Assembly: GCF_000218685.1 (NCBI RefSeq)
Contig: NW_006763301.1
Location: forward strand, 434,001-498,000
From: Serpula lacrymans var. lacrymans S7.9
Lineage: Eukaryota; Basidiomycota; Agaricomycetes; Boletales; Serpulaceae
Reading direction: 5' to 3'
DNA length: 64,000 bases
Part shown: piece by piece, positions 1 through 12,495 of the stretch
Layout: each line of letters begins with the position of its first letter
Numbering within the stretch: position 1 is the first letter of the stretch
Notes under the pieces: generated by a model
Seen by the model: only the letters and a program-made list of their open reading frames with translations
Told to the model about the DNA's origin: nothing
Database searches by the model: none
Translations under genes and position numbers: made by a program

Positions 1-11
1 GAGACCCAAAT

Positions 12-2525
12 ATGACTCTTCCGTCGCAGCCCCCCCCACCTCTTCCACGTACACGCACTCCATCAAATGCGTCCCCTCGTCCATCGTTTGAGCGCTCACG
101 TACCTCTTCAAGCCCTGCACCACGCCCTTCCTTCGAAAGAGCGCATACAGTCACAGCTACTCTTCCACCTCCACCAGCTGTGCCGAGGGTGTCAGCGGAC
201 AACATTCAGCGTCCAGCGCGACAGGGTTCCTACGTTCCTTTCCCCTCCTCGATACCCTCACCAACACCACCTCATGCTCCAACACCAGCTCAAGCTCGGG
301 GTCCTGTACAGCAAGTTGACCGAAATGTGAACACACAAATAGGTGGGGAAGCTGGAATGGCTGGTGTAGGGCGACGCGGATTCGCTGCTGCGGCACGCGC
401 GGCCATGTTTACTACGGCCATCTCTGGAAAAGTCGGCACCGAAAATTCCTCAAGACCACCAGCTAACGCTGGGATGGATGGCCGACGTGTAAATGCACCC
501 CAATATCTTGACATTAATGCTGCAATGAGCAATGTATATCGTGGTGAGTGCAGTAGTGACAATTTGGGCCGTATGCACCACTCTTTGACTATTTATGTGG
601 ATATATGCACTATTTTTATCTTCGTGCTTAATTATACCTATGTATTTTTGATCGCGCTAACATGTCTTTTCTTCCTCTATGCAGCTGCCGCAACAACACC
701 CCCTCTTTCGCCTAATTCTGGCCATTCCCCTCTTTCTCCATATCCTGCATCTCCAATTTCTCCCGCTGGCACTGTCACACCGACTACGACGCATCCCAAT
801 AGTCATCATTCTGCTACCTACAAATCGCCTCTTTCCAATCCACACGATTCAACTTCCCCTGTACAAGTTCCTATTATTGCATCTCCTCTGCCCTCACCTA
901 CACGCACTCCTTCGCCGATTTCCAACCCCTTTGCTCGACATCTGAGTGGTGGTTCTGACGTAACGTCGACTCCCGGACTTTCCATGCGTTTCCCTTTCTT
1001 CAATAAATACAAAGAAGGAAGTAAAGATAAGGACGACAAAAATAGAGACGAAAATGCGAGTAATGATGGGACAGAGAGTGTATACACTTCGAGGTCGTCT
1101 GAAGAGCATGCTAGGAATGATGCGGTTCCTATGTCGCCTTTATCCGAAGATTCTGATTTAGGACTGGCGTACGAAGATTCAGATGCTGAAGACGGTGATA
1201 CACCCGTTGTTCTGCCTTTGTCTGTCCGCAAGCCACCAGTAGACAAGGTCCAGTTCCCTTCTCTTGGGGCATCTCCTACACGCAAGAACTCCGCAAATTC
1301 TGTGGCAAGTAGTTCTGCTACATCGTCTGTATCAAAATTTCGCACGCAGTCTGCGGCTTCTGCTTCTAATCGTTCACGTAGTGCTTCAGCTTCAACATCT
1401 TATTCACGCAGTACGACCAAGTCTGTAGGTGCACTCGAACGCGCCATGGAAACCCTCATTGAGGAGGGTGCATCTGTTTCCATCCTTGCATCAGGTTCTG
1501 TACTGGCTTCCATGTCAGCAGGTCAAACTAACGTCCCTCCAGAACTGCCGAAGACAGGTGAAGTAGGAAACAGGGCAGATCGACTTCTTGGTCTAGGGAA
1601 AGGCAAGAATGTTCGGTCAAATACAGTCCCTGGTCCAGCGTCACCTGATAACAAGCTTCCGAAGCTGCCAACCCGTTCACATACAAGCCCGTCGCATCCA
1701 GTTTCGAACGTGGAAGAACGGATTCGACGTACTGGCGGAAAGAGCGAGAGCGGTAGTGTGCGGAAAAGGGACAGGGTGTTGGGAGAATTTGTGAAGAGGG
1801 AGCGAGCGTGTGCAAGATGTGAGAAAAAAATCGAGGACGGGAGATGGATACAGATGGATGGAGGAAGTGTTCTTTGCGAGCAATGTTGGAAAAATATGTA
1901 TTTACCTAAAGTGAGCATCCATTCCCTATTCTCACTAAACCAGGTGACATCTGCTAAACATTTTTTCAATATAACAGTGCCGCCGATGTAATCTACCTAT
2001 AGAGAAACAGGCCGTATCGTCATCCGACGGACAGCTTAAAGGAAAATACCACAAAGACTGCTTTAATTGCCATATATGCCATGTACGTCTACAGATGATG
2101 TATTGTTCTATCGGTATTGATGGCCTTTCGTACAGAAACCTTTCCCTGATCGGGAGTTCTATGTGTTTGACGGGAAACCCCTCTGTGCATATCATTATCA
2201 CGAAGCAAATGATTCTCTGTGCGGCGCACATAGTTGCGGGGAACCTATTGAAGGACCTTGTGCGGTTGCGCATTCCGGCCGACGTTACCACCCGGAACAC
2301 TTTTTATGCGAGTTCGAGGAAGGATGCAGAGAGCGGCTTGTTGAATATTGGGAAGTGGACGGCCAGATGTTGTGTGAGCGGCATGCGGTGGGAGGCTATC
2401 GTGACGGTGACCTGAGGGATGGTCATCTTGGGGCGGACATAGCTGGAGACGAGGGCAGAGCACTGAAACGCATGACACGGTTCATCGACCTAGGTGCGGT
2501 ACCCGACGATATCGATATAAGGTGA
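12..2525 (+). CDS. LIM-domain protein with long proline/serine-rich N-terminus
   Basis: Four exons are inferred: 12-543, 685-1910, 1978-2082 and 2136-2525, giving about 750 residues. The first ~580 residues are Pro/Ser/Thr-rich and probably disordered (repeats of the type PRPSFER near the start). The C-terminus has cysteine/histidine spacing of tandem LIM zinc fingers: CARCEKK..VLCEQC, then CRRC..HKDCFNCHIC..PLCAYHYH, then CGAHSC..HPEHFLC..MLCERH. LIM domains are protein-interaction modules; fungal proteins of this layout (paxillin-like) act at the cortex and actin sites. The three splice joins fall exactly where they restore the zinc-ligand spacing. The ATG lies only 12 bases from the window edge, so an upstream exon cannot be excluded. 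Identification as a LIM protein is secure; the specific role is inferred. Confidence 0.85.
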
Positions 2526-3183
2526 TCGAGTTATCGATCGTGGAATATGTTTGCCCTCGTTTTGTTATAATTTTCTTTCTTGCCGTTCTTGTGGACCATT
2601 CAGCATTTGTAATCTCATCTTCAGTAGGATATATTCCTTCATTCGCACTTCATATACCATTTTTTTTTTTTTTCAGGGACCTCATGCTTCACGGACATAA
2701 ATCACTTTCTCACTTTCTTTGGATACCTGAAGTCGAGGGACATGCATACTACAACCCTTCTTAATCTCCCTCCGTCTCTCGATTTCCCCCCGACGTATCT
2801 ACTAGGGCTTAATCTGTACCCGTGAGGCGTTTCTACCTTCCGAGTTTTTTTCTTCTTTTCTTTGTACGTTGGGGCCAAGGACATGAACATCATTAACCTA
2901 GGATTTTTTTTGGCCGTTTGCATTTTGTATAGTTGAAAATTCTACTTTTATTCACTGCTCAAGTTTAGTGTGACGTGATCGTTTCTTACAGTCAAATAGG
3001 GCATTTGTAAGTCGTAAGGAAGGATTCGTGAGTGTGGCTCTGTGAAACTCATTGAAGCCTCGGCCTCAACCCCCAAGCCAAAGTAGGCGTTTAACTCCAT
3101 ATTCCATTTTAGCGTATACACTGGTCATTCGTTGTGCATCGGTAACGCTGACAATTCTAAATGTCAGTAAAACGTTTGCGATA
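2526..3183. other. Intergenic region between convergent genes
   Basis: This holds the 3' flanks of the LIM gene (+) and the Sac phosphatase gene (-). There are several T-runs (near 2660 and 2905) and no supportable coding region. Confidence 0.6.
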
Positions 3184-6100
3184 TTATTTGCTGTGCACAA
3201 CAGACCTAACGACGTCTTCCTCAGCGATGAAATCTCCATGTACCCCACCAATATCATCACAGGCTCGTTTGACAGCATCGACCATGAGATTCACCACTTC
3301 CTGACAACTGCTGGCACCTGCCAGATCATCTGCAGGTTCTGCGTATCCAATGCTAGATCCGCGCCGGGTACGTGTGGGGTCGACAGGTAGCACTTTAAAT
3401 GCTGCGAAGTTTGTCTCGTTTGCTACAGGTGAAGCTTGGGACATGATCTGGGACAAACCAGGTCCTGAGCCGGAACTGGGACCTCTACTGGGTAAAGCAG
3501 GTTTTATAATGCTACTTCTTGATTTCAAAGTTGCAAAAAATGAAGCTGGGGCATCTTCTGGACGGTTTCTATACGAGTAGCTCGTTAGGCGGGTACTGAT
3601 TTGCTGGCTATGAAGCCATGAAACTGTGAAGCCTGCGTTCTGGACAGGATCTCGGCTGGCTTCCTCTAAAGGAGATAATATGTAGGCACCTAATATCCCG
3701 ATGAGTGCATGGACAAAGTGAATTGAGAGGTGGACGTACCTTTCGTAATCTTAACGATGTCTCCTAATGGTACACGGGTATACATTTTGACCTTCTCCAG
3801 GGTATAGTCATAACTCTACAGACAGTTGTTAGCGTGCTCTCACACCTGTCAAGTAGTAGCCTTACTATGATATATAAAGCACGAGCACTCTGTTATTGTA
3901 TTAAGCATTGAACATTCATATAATTTTCAGTCGCGAAAGAATGCTTTACTCACCAAAAGGAGTACTTTCTCTTCAAATTTATCTCCCATTTTCACATTGA
4001 GCTGTTCTGGGGCAATCACGGTCCAGCCTGACATCAGGCGTTCACCTTCGTCGAGTACACGAGATACAGAAGTTGCAATGGCTTCCGCTCGTATCTTGGA
4101 CAAGCGAATGAGCTCTCTTGGATCCGTGGACTGAAGCTTCAGTAAAAATTCTGAAAAAACAGAAATAGTGCGGTATCCCAGCATGAAGTCGATAACAGCT
4201 TGACAAAACCAATCGCTAAATGTAGCACTGTACATTCTCGCAAGAGAATTCACGCCATCGTTCAGTAGCCCACCTAGATCCCGCTTTCCAGTTCTGTTTG
4301 AGATTATCAGGTAGCCATTTAAGTAACTGTTCATTTCGACTAACCTAGTATAATCGCCCTTCAATGCAGATGTCCCTGCACTGTGATCAATGCTTAGTCC
4401 GCTGGAACTACGTACCACATACACTCAACACTCACTATGCACGGCTTATTGCATCCCCGTTATTGGCCCAAACTGTAGATCTTTCAGATATGTTTACAGC
4501 TATTATGTCGCCTTTTATACTTACCGTCATTAAATATAATATCAGTATCTGATCTCCCATTTTCCGATGGGTTTAAGAGAGCGACAGCTCCTAGATGAAT
4601 GTTCATAACATGTCGAGCAAAAGCCGACTAAAATAATTAGTTTTGTAAGACCAAAAGGCAGAAAAATAAATAAACGATTGCTTACTTGCACAACATTGGT
4701 CCTGTCCAAGCAGTCTATACAATTAACGCGGAAAACGCCCTTCTGCTTCGATAGTAGCATATCATTCGATATCCAAAAGTATCTGCAACCTACTTGTTAG
4801 TAATAGTCATATGAGAACAGCATAAAAGCTGCATCGCACCCTTGGCTTTCGAATACGCGTTCCATGTTATCTACTAACTTGGATATATTCTCATATCTAC
4901 AAGCCAAATAAAACTTCTATCCTGATTTTGTTGAGGTAAACTCACTTCATCCCCTTAGTTTCGTTATGGAAATCATATTCACAATATCTGGTTAACAATT
5001 TAGTTGTCGTCCTTGATCCAAATTATTGGTCGGCCTCACCGAGCATCTTTATAATTCAATTCTTTCATGTAGGAGCGATATGCTTGCGTGATAGCCCCTT
5101 CTTTCCCTTGCGATTCTGCAAGATTGACTACGGTCTATATACAGTAAGTAAAAGCCTTTCTGAAGCGGTGATGAAAAAGAACACACATGAGGTCCGTATT
5201 TGGGTACGTTTCTCTGGAAATGTCGCCGTAAAGCATCCACATTCTGCTCACGGGTTCTCTCTGGAGATAGTAGCGGGGGAGGTTTCAAGCTGTAACCTGA
5301 TTGTGTCCAGAACAAAGGAACTGGAACAAGATCAATCAAGCATCAAAATTGCACTGTATAATGCTGAAGAAACAAATTACTTGAACCACGAATTTGCACG
5401 TAGCTGAAAACGTTCGAGATACCGTTCCGCTAATGAGTTATTTAGTAGCCGAGTCGGATCATGCAATACAGAAGCATTACCTGGACTCTCATTATTGTCT
5501 CCGTTTCTACAAAATTAGCAACACGAGACTCGTCGTCTACACCTCTCCGCTGATACCGTAGTCCTGCTCGATCCCTCGAGCGTCGAGAGATAATAATATA
5601 ATCAATTGGAGCTATATGCTCATCTTTGCGGACAGTGGGATCGGCAGGCAAGTCAAATTTTGAAAACTGACAGTACCCTTGCATGATCGGAAGAACATAA
5701 GAGTGCAGCTAAAGCCAAACCACTCGGTTATTAATTCAAGTGTAACCTAGCTGAAAATACCACTCACCCCTGCATCAACGAATGGTTTTGAGAGCCACTC
5801 ATTCCACCAGAACTGGCGATCAACTCGCCGCCACAATGGTAACATGGGGAAGGGTTCCGCTAGAACATCAACCTTGTCGTCGAGCGGTCCAACTTTCTTA
5901 TCCAGTGCATTGAGGTCCGCGAGAAGGGAGTCTTGCCTGTGAGATTTTACACATTGTTCTTGTTTGTGCTGCAAAGATCGTGTGATGTCTACAAAGCACC
6001 AAATTATGATGATACGAGTTTGAGGCCAATAATATAAGACATACCAAAATTATATGCAGCATACATGCCCCCTTTTGTAAATTCTTTGATACACTCTCGC

Positions 6101-7281
6101 ACTATTCGGTCTTCAAGTTCCGAGTGCTTCTCATCAGAAGATGTGGGTGGAGGAGCAGTAGCTGCAATTATTGAATCAATAACCTTTTCGGGTTCGCTTT
6201 GGACTCCTTGGACTCCTTGAATGATCGAATCCAAAGACTCTCGCTCCTCCAACAGGGACTGTGAGGCACCACTAGTGTCGTCTTTGTCCAATGTCATTGT
6301 AGGAGCACTGGTAGATGTTCGCTTAGACAGCCTTGTCCAGAAAGATAAACGGTTGGCAATAGTTGTCGCTACGGGAGAGGTACTCATAGACTCCTCCGAC
6401 CCTGGTGTAGAAGCCCCTGAGGAAGCAGGGGATGGTGACCTGTTGCTTTCGCCGCTAAATCGAGCTGTTAGCGGCGTCACAAGTCTGACATCTTCCTCAT
6501 CAGCAAACTTGACGTGAGGAGACGCTGCCTCCGAGCTGCTGGATACATTCAAATGAGATGAAGTGCTTCGAGTAGTATCAAGACGACCTGATGTGTCACT
6601 GGGTATCAGAGATGGTCTGTTGGCATCAGCGTTTCGCGATGCCATGGTATTCAAGGCCGTTCGAGCTCGGTCCTGTACAAGAGGAATTGCAGTAACACTC
6701 TTTACCCCATACACTGCGTGATTGTCATCGAACACTTATGGAATTATAAGTCAGGACAAAATTTCTCGAACAAAATGAATGGCAACTTACAGCTGCCAAT
6801 GCCTGATCTTGAGGTGATAACCAGTAGATAGGAAGCTACAAGACGAAATTTCAGCACCTTAAAGATGTAGCACTCGCTTTAGAATAGTACCAGAGAAAAG
6901 CTCCAAGATTCCGACAATGCCATATATTATTGTACTCTCAGACCAATCTCTGCTTGGATCTTCACCATCCCCTGATACTTCCTCGACCTTTACTTGTTTC
7001 CCCCAAGCGATACGGACGTGAGCGCCTGGATGCTTGAGCCCGGGCGCATGAGGGCGCATTAACAGACCATCGTTCGAGACAAGTAACGCGATGTATTCGT
7101 GAGGATGTGGGTGTGGGACGGGAGGAACGACAAAGCTAGGTTGAAGACCGGTCGTGTGCGCGATGCCAGCCTGAGTGCTAGTGGGAACTTGGATACTGGG
7201 CGGTGGAGAAACAGTTTGTGATCTGGATGGCGAATGCGTTGGACTCTTTAAACTGGACGGCTTGGAGAAGAAACGCTTCAT
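3184..7281 (-). CDS. Sac-domain phosphoinositide phosphatase
   Basis: This multi-exon gene encodes a large Sac-family lipid phosphatase that removes phosphates from phosphoinositides on internal or plasma membranes. The decisive motif is [12 protein letters not shown] (around 4690-4735), the CX5RT catalytic loop. Other family blocks are [15 protein letters not shown] (near 5290), [15 protein letters not shown] (near 4950) and AGTSALKGD (near 4355). The Ser/Thr-rich insertion at 6070-6660 is inside the coding region, and the sequence after the Sac domain (near 4424-3960) resembles the hSac2-type homology region, so an INPP5F/Sac2-like rather than Sac1-like protein is likely. I see no C-terminal membrane anchor, which also argues against Sac1. 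The start ATG at 7281 opens a basic Ser/Pro-rich leader. At least ten introns are needed, so internal exon borders are approximate. Confidence 0.85.
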
Positions 7282-7610
7282 GGCGATATGTACAACCTAG
7301 GCCACCAAGTATTTTCTGTTCGACCTGCGAATGTTTCATGAGGTTCAGGCGATGGCCATGCACTGAGAAACCTTGACATCAGTTTAGAAACTGCAGTTAT
7401 CCCTTATATATTTAGGTTACCGGTTGCACACCACCTGTACGTAAGGATCACTGTATCGTATGTCATGCTCAAAGTACAGTACATATTTTCAATTGGTGAT
7501 GAATATTATAGCAAATCAAGACGTCGACGATTTACTTTACACGTTTCAATCCTGCCAAGCGATTTGATTCGATGATCGATAGTTTCATTGTACATATTGC
7601 ACTTCTACAA
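7282..7610. other. Intergenic region
   Basis: This holds the 5' flank of the Sac phosphatase gene and the 3' flank of the proteasome gene, both on the minus strand. Nothing else was recognised. Confidence 0.6.
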
Positions 7611-8915
7611 TCATGCCTGAGCAGCCACGGCTGGAGCAGCTTCAGGAGCATTAACTGAACTGCGTCCCTCCACTCGCAAGTCGTACCCATATCCATGGCC
7701 AGGCGAACCAGCAACATCCCCAGGACCGTCATAATGTAATTTTGAGATATCGTAGTTTCCTGTTGCAAGGTTAGCAATTCAGAATGATCATCGAAGCTGT
7801 AAGAGTATGAACTCACCGATGAAGTTCCAACCGTTTTCCTTTACGTGGTAAAGGTTACAGGTGTTACCTGAAAATGCATCACGATGACCGGCAGCGTATA
7901 TACTCCTTCTCCCAAGCTCTTGAGCCTCCTCATCACTCAGGTCCCACCGGTATCCTTGGTCCAACACACCGTAGGCAAACGTACTACCCGATCCCACCGA
8001 GAACAGGTCTCCCTTGAGACGAGTGCCATCTGAGTCGACATAGAATACAGCTGGACCCTACAAACAGAGTGATTAGATTGAGCATTCTAAAATTAGTTTA
8101 TCGTCAAAGGACACTAACAGTTTTGTCCCAGCCACAGATCATCGTACCCTGCCAGAGCTCGACATCAGCGTCTTATCGGCACTTTGACAAAATTCAAACT
8201 CACCATGCTCAAGCCCATACCTTTATAGCCATACACAAGATTGCTGAGATATTTACTGGCAGCAGATACCGAAATGCGTTCCCGGTTCCGCAGTTCATGC
8301 AATCTACAATGCATACCGAGATATGTCTCCCAGTACTGACAATCGGCTAGTAGGAACGACATCTCAGCCCGTGGAGTTAAAGCTCACAACAAAAATAGTA
8401 ACCATACCTGCACCTCCAGCCATTGTACCCAGCAAATAAGGATTGATCTCGATGACTTTCTTCACTGTGCCAGATGCTGGAACGCCATTGGTCAGGATAT
8501 TGTGGCCCAATGGTTATATTATGATACGAACCAACATAGCTTCCTGCAGTAGCTCGAGAGTCGACAGCAACGATGACACCTCCTTGGAATCTGAATGCCA
8601 GAGTGGTAGTTCCATGCTGGATTTTAATCTTGCAATTTGGGTCTGCATGATCGTCTGTGTGCAATCTCAGGAAAGCTGCAGGCTGGCAACAACAAACCGA
8701 TAGCGTTGAGTAAACTAGCAGCACATCGGGCCGACAAGACTCACGTCTGATACAGAAGGAACGGTGAAAGAGGGCACTCCTCTCGCCAGACTTCCGAACC
8801 CAGCTTCAGAGCCCCACATAGCATCTGAGAACTCCTCGTCTTCCTCTACAGCTCCATTTCCGCAGAAGAGCCCATTTGATGCATTTGTTGTAAAGCGTTC
8901 GACGAAGGTGTTCAT
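7611..8915 (-). CDS. PRE2: 20S proteasome subunit beta type-5 (chymotrypsin-like)
   Basis: The protein is the catalytic beta-5 subunit of the 20S proteasome. The mature N-terminus [12 protein letters not shown] is preceded by a ~65-residue propeptide, so Thr1 would be freed by autocleavage at the Gly-Thr bond. Strong family blocks follow: [70 protein letters not shown] and [11 protein letters not shown]. Several short introns are present; one joins SYV to ASGTVKK through a donor at GTTCGT. I favour the ATG at 8915, which gives MNTFVERF and a propeptide of usual length. An in-frame ATG at 9011 would add 32 residues. The C-terminal tail is Ala/Pro-rich and longer than in yeast. Confidence 0.93.
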
Positions 8916-10249
8916 GGTGGTGAGTATAACTGTAGTACCACTCGCCGTGAGGGACGCGTACGCGACGAGCTTTATTGATTCATGTTTGGCAACAGCCCCT
9001 TTGAGTTGCATTCACCATGATCATAGCTCAGTTCGCTCATCAGTGAATTCGGGTTATTTCCGTAAGGCAGTGTATTCGTCATACAATATGAGCAATGACT
9101 CCAATGTCTGTAATAATTATGTTTGCTAACATCTTATAAAGGTGAAATGCCTTCCTAACAGATGCAATATTTTTTTAGTTGCGTACCGTAGATAATTGCG
9201 TTATTCTTCGACAGTTTCAACCCGGGAGCATTACTAGTTATCATCGTATACAACGTCAGGAAAACCAAGCCGTACTTGTCATCACTTTTCTGTTACGATC
9301 TCTATTGGACATTTAAGGACTACTCATTTATTTTTACTCATCGGTTATACCATCGGACCGATGACTCATTTCCTTCACGTACACTTCCATTCCTCTCGCA
9401 TTCACAGTACCTATTATAGTACTTAGTCCTCAACAGACAGACCTGCCCTAGATAGGACCTAACTCCTATCACCGATTCCTTTCCATTATAAATACCATGT
9501 AACAGCAGTAGTATTCTCTAATATGATTCTACGCAGTTTACGCTTACAAAGCTAGACTCCTAAGATCAGACTTCTACTCAGAAGAAGACCAACTCCCGTT
9601 GGAAAACCTCCACTCAGAACCACGTTCTCGAACTTGTCTTCGGATAAGTCTCTTTACAAACCTCGACGAACCCTCAGACTTTGTTAAGCACTTTGTGCGT
9701 AACATTTTTCACTGGTATATTGTGCTACCATACATGTTAAAAATTAGCTGTCCAAAGCATGGAAATATATTCTGCTCGTTGATGCTGTGCCATCCCTTCC
9801 CACACCAACACTGCTTCAAGTCTCCAAGTCCAAATCTATACGGCCCAAGTCTCCAAGTTGGTTTGTTCACGGCTCCTTGCTATGACTTTACGCCCCATGG
9901 CCCCGCTTTACTCACTTCACCAATCTTGGCTTTCATTATTTATTCAGTATACTTGCTGATCGACATTGCGTTACTGCTTAACTGAAACATTTTTCGCATT
10001 TTTCAGTAACAGTAGTTTTCATCTCTCTCTCTTGCCAATTTCACACTCATGACATCTTTGTACAGGATAGGCCATCATGGCTCTCTCTTGCCAACTTCTC
10101 AGTTACTACATACTGTAAGAATGTCAGTAACTTCTGTGGTATATTATTGTTTGTAGCTACATTGTGCTCTCCTTCCAAACGATTACATTCAGGGGGGATT
10201 TTTGCTTTTATTGGGGAGACAGAACAGATTCAATTGCGTCTGCATGAAA
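8916..10249. other. Gene-poor AT-rich intergenic DNA
   Basis: This holds the 5' flank of PRE2 followed by AT-rich sequence. A TATA-like TATAAATACC near 9487 and repeated CCAAGTCTCCAAG segments near 9830-9860 could belong to an eroded retroelement, but no ends or coding remnants were found. Confidence 0.45.
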
Positions 10250-10252
10250 TGA
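10250..10252. repeat. Target-site duplication TGA, left copy
   Basis: TGA directly precedes the left terminal repeat and is matched by TGA at 12898-12900. Three bases could match by chance, so this supports but does not prove the boundary. Confidence 0.5.
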
Positions 10253-10271
10253 CAAAACCGGATAAACCCGG

Positions 10272-11125
10272 TGTTACAATACACAATTTTCGGACCTTTA
10301 ACTTTCATTCTCCTATCTAACTTTCTTCTATAGTTTTCACACACGGTGCCAGGCGGCACTTTCCTTTTATTCAAACTCCACCTTCTCGCGCTGCACTGCC
10401 TTCCTTTTATTTTTAAATACAAGTATCTCACGCAGTGGAGCTGGTCACACGGGCTGCGCCCTCTGACATCATCAGCCACTGCTTTCATCAACTGTATAGT
10501 ACATAAGTACAAACACCCTGTAGTAGTATATAAACCTCAATAGATCCAGGAACCCCTCACCGAGTCCTCCTGTTGTTTACTGTAAGATTTCTATCCCTTT
10601 TGCCGAATTAACGGAAGGATAAGTTCTCAATCAACAAGTAGCGTTCAAATAACTGTATATAGAGGTAATCAACAACTGAAGAAAAGTATGTACATGAGTG
10701 TTCAGTATATATATGTTTCTGAAGGTCAGCCATGAGGCGCTGACTGATGTTCTACATCATGGTCTGGATTCTGTCACGTGATTGTCACGTGACTAGATAT
10801 AACTAAGTATTTGTGTTATCCACGCTAATAGCAGCAGCTTAACAACTTATGTCTGTCATGTGATCAGATATCAAAGAAAATGAAAAAAGAAATTAGCGCT
10901 CTGGCTCAAGTCGTGACATTTACCCACAACTAACTCGGTCCTATCCTAAGGGTAACCACTCCCTTCACTACCTTTATAGTTGGTTCTAGTTGTGCACCAG
11001 AGTATACAAACTCTAGGTTGTTACAACAACTAACTCGGTCCTATCTTAAGGGGTAACCACTCCCTCTCATTACTCTTTTGCTTGTCTGAGTTGTGCGCCA
11101 GAGTAACTAACTCTTGGTTGTTACA
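10272..11125. mobile_element. Solo LTR of a retrotransposon (854 bp)
   Basis: The segment begins TGTTACAATACAC and ends CTTGGTTGTTACA (TG..CA termini). It is bounded by an exact 5-bp duplication CCCGG at 10267-10271 and 11126-11130. Removing it rejoins the terminal repeat of the host DNA transposon, which confirms the insertion independently. A TATA-like TATATAAACC lies near 10530, followed by AGTCCTCCTGTTGT. A ~100-bp unit is tandemly repeated at the 3' end (starts 10926 and 11026, period exactly 100). No internal retroviral-type coding region remains, as expected after LTR-LTR recombination. Confidence 0.75.
10926..11125. repeat. Two tandem 100-bp units at the LTR 3' end
   Basis: Each copy begins ACAACTAACTCGGTCCTATC and ends near GGTTGTTACA. 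A third, diverged copy lies at 12755-12853, ending GGTTGCTACA. Confidence 0.8.
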
Positions 11126-11195
11126 CCCGGTGTCTGCTAAAGCAGCCATTGTTCTCCATGGAGCATAGTCACCACTCTATGGAGTCACCATTGTT

Positions 11196-11241
11196 CTCCT
11201 AGGAGTACAATTGCCTAGGAGCACAATTGTACTCCTAGGAG
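11196..11241. repeat. 18-bp perfect inverted repeat
   Basis: CTCCTAGGAGTACAATTG at 11196-11213 is the exact reverse complement of 11224-11241, with a 10-bp spacer. The arm is itself built on CTCCTAGGAG, so the region can fold into a strong cruciform. It lies inside the transposon. Confidence 0.9.
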
Positions 11242-11319
11242 TCATTATACTGTAGCAAGTAGCACCTCCAACTATAAGTAGTAGGGGGTTTAGTATAGGA
11301 ATACCTCAGTTGTTTCTTA

Positions 11320-11450
11320 GCCTCTTAGGCAGCGGCTGAGGTATGTTGCATTACATTTATTAGAAATCACCTTAAACTAACATCTATTGTAGTTTCACTT
11401 AGGTAAATAATAAAGTCGTTTCTATAGCCTCATAGGCAGCGGCTGAGTTT
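11320..11450. repeat. Repeated TAGCCTCxTAGGCAGCGGCTGAG segment
   Basis: Two near-identical short segments occur about 107 bp apart (near 11318-11341 and 11427-11449). Each contains TAGGCAGCGGCTGAG. The first is flanked by CCTCAG and CTGAGG and can fold into a hairpin. Function unknown. Confidence 0.6.
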
Positions 11451-11639
11451 CACTTAGATTTATTATGGAAATGAAACAGCAGCTTCTTATATAATCACTT
11501 TTTGAACATTGCATAATGATTAAAACTATGTTATATATATGTGACAGGTATATAAGTGATAACATATAGATTATGTGCTCTGCTCTCTGTTAGGTGGCAG
11601 CAGACTGGCAACGTGCTTAACAAAAGGAGAAGATGATGT

Positions 11640-12390
11640 TTCAGCTTATCCTGCCAGCTCTTGATCGAGTGATTGAGAGATTCTGCCGAATTTCTCCCAG
11701 TACTGCAATTTCTCGGTGCTTCCCAAATACTCGGCTGGTGAAATAAATCATTACCTGTGTCCTCAATTGATGATGCAGTATAACTCACTTATCCCACCAC
11801 AAGAGTAACTTGTTGATTCTGGATTGGTGCCTTGGGTTGCAAGGACCTTCAAACCAGTCAATAGCATTGTTGTAGAATTCCATCAAACTGAAATCTCCAT
11901 CAATGCGCCTCCAAGAGCTGACACTCGATAGTGCAAAGCAAAGCTTATGTCTCCTTTAAGCTTGCAAAACACCAACAATTAAGCAGGCACTTACTCGAAC
12001 TGCCACGTAGGTGATAGCGCAGGGCGTAACACTCTTCATCGCCAACAGCGCTACAACATGAGTGCATGTTGACCTGTCCCTGGATGCCTTGTGTTGTCGA
12101 GTAGTTGAATGGGGCCTTTCATTTCTTCTACCTCATGGGCTGACGATGGTGAGGTAAAAATAAGTTTGAAGGCCTGTAAGATATATGCATTAGTATGCTA
12201 TATTCAATAATATAGAGCTATATTGTGAGTGTTCCAATACCTTAAGTAAAAGTGTGGACCTGAATAAACCATGGTCTAGATCTTCAGACCGATATTCTTC
12301 TGGTGCAGCATACATGAACCTTGGCCAGCTGTCCGCAGACACAATATATTGAGGATGGTGCTCCCGTATATTCTTTTTGATGCTTAGAAA
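11640..12390 (-). pseudogene. Broken copy of an Agaricomycete dispersed gene of unknown function
   Basis: Read on the minus strand, separate pieces resemble a protein family that I remember as very abundant in mushroom genomes (a DUF family, possibly DUF6698; name uncertain). The pieces are EHHPQYIVSADSWPRFMY, then FKLIFTSPSSAHEVEE, then MKSVTPCAITYVAVR, then LCFALSSVSSWRRIDG..FYNNAIDWFEGP..NKLLLWWDK. GT..AG introns still separate several of them. Between FTSPSS.. and MKSVTP the frame is broken by a TAG; it is restored only by skipping 23 nt (12051-12073) with GT..AG ends, far below normal intron size. No secure start is visible. It is therefore called a pseudogene, perhaps captured cargo of the surrounding element. 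Confidence 0.6.
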
Positions 12391-12495
12391 ATTTAAACTA
12401 CTTGTATATTCCCAATGAAAGTAATGAAAGTGTTACAATTAACATACCAGCACCTACTTACGCTTCACTTTTGTACTTCTACTTTTATTTTCCAA

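Noticed and set aside
818..1345. Minus-strand 175-codon reading frame inside the LIM gene
   Set aside because: Antisense shadow of a Ser/Pro-rich coding exon with biased codons.
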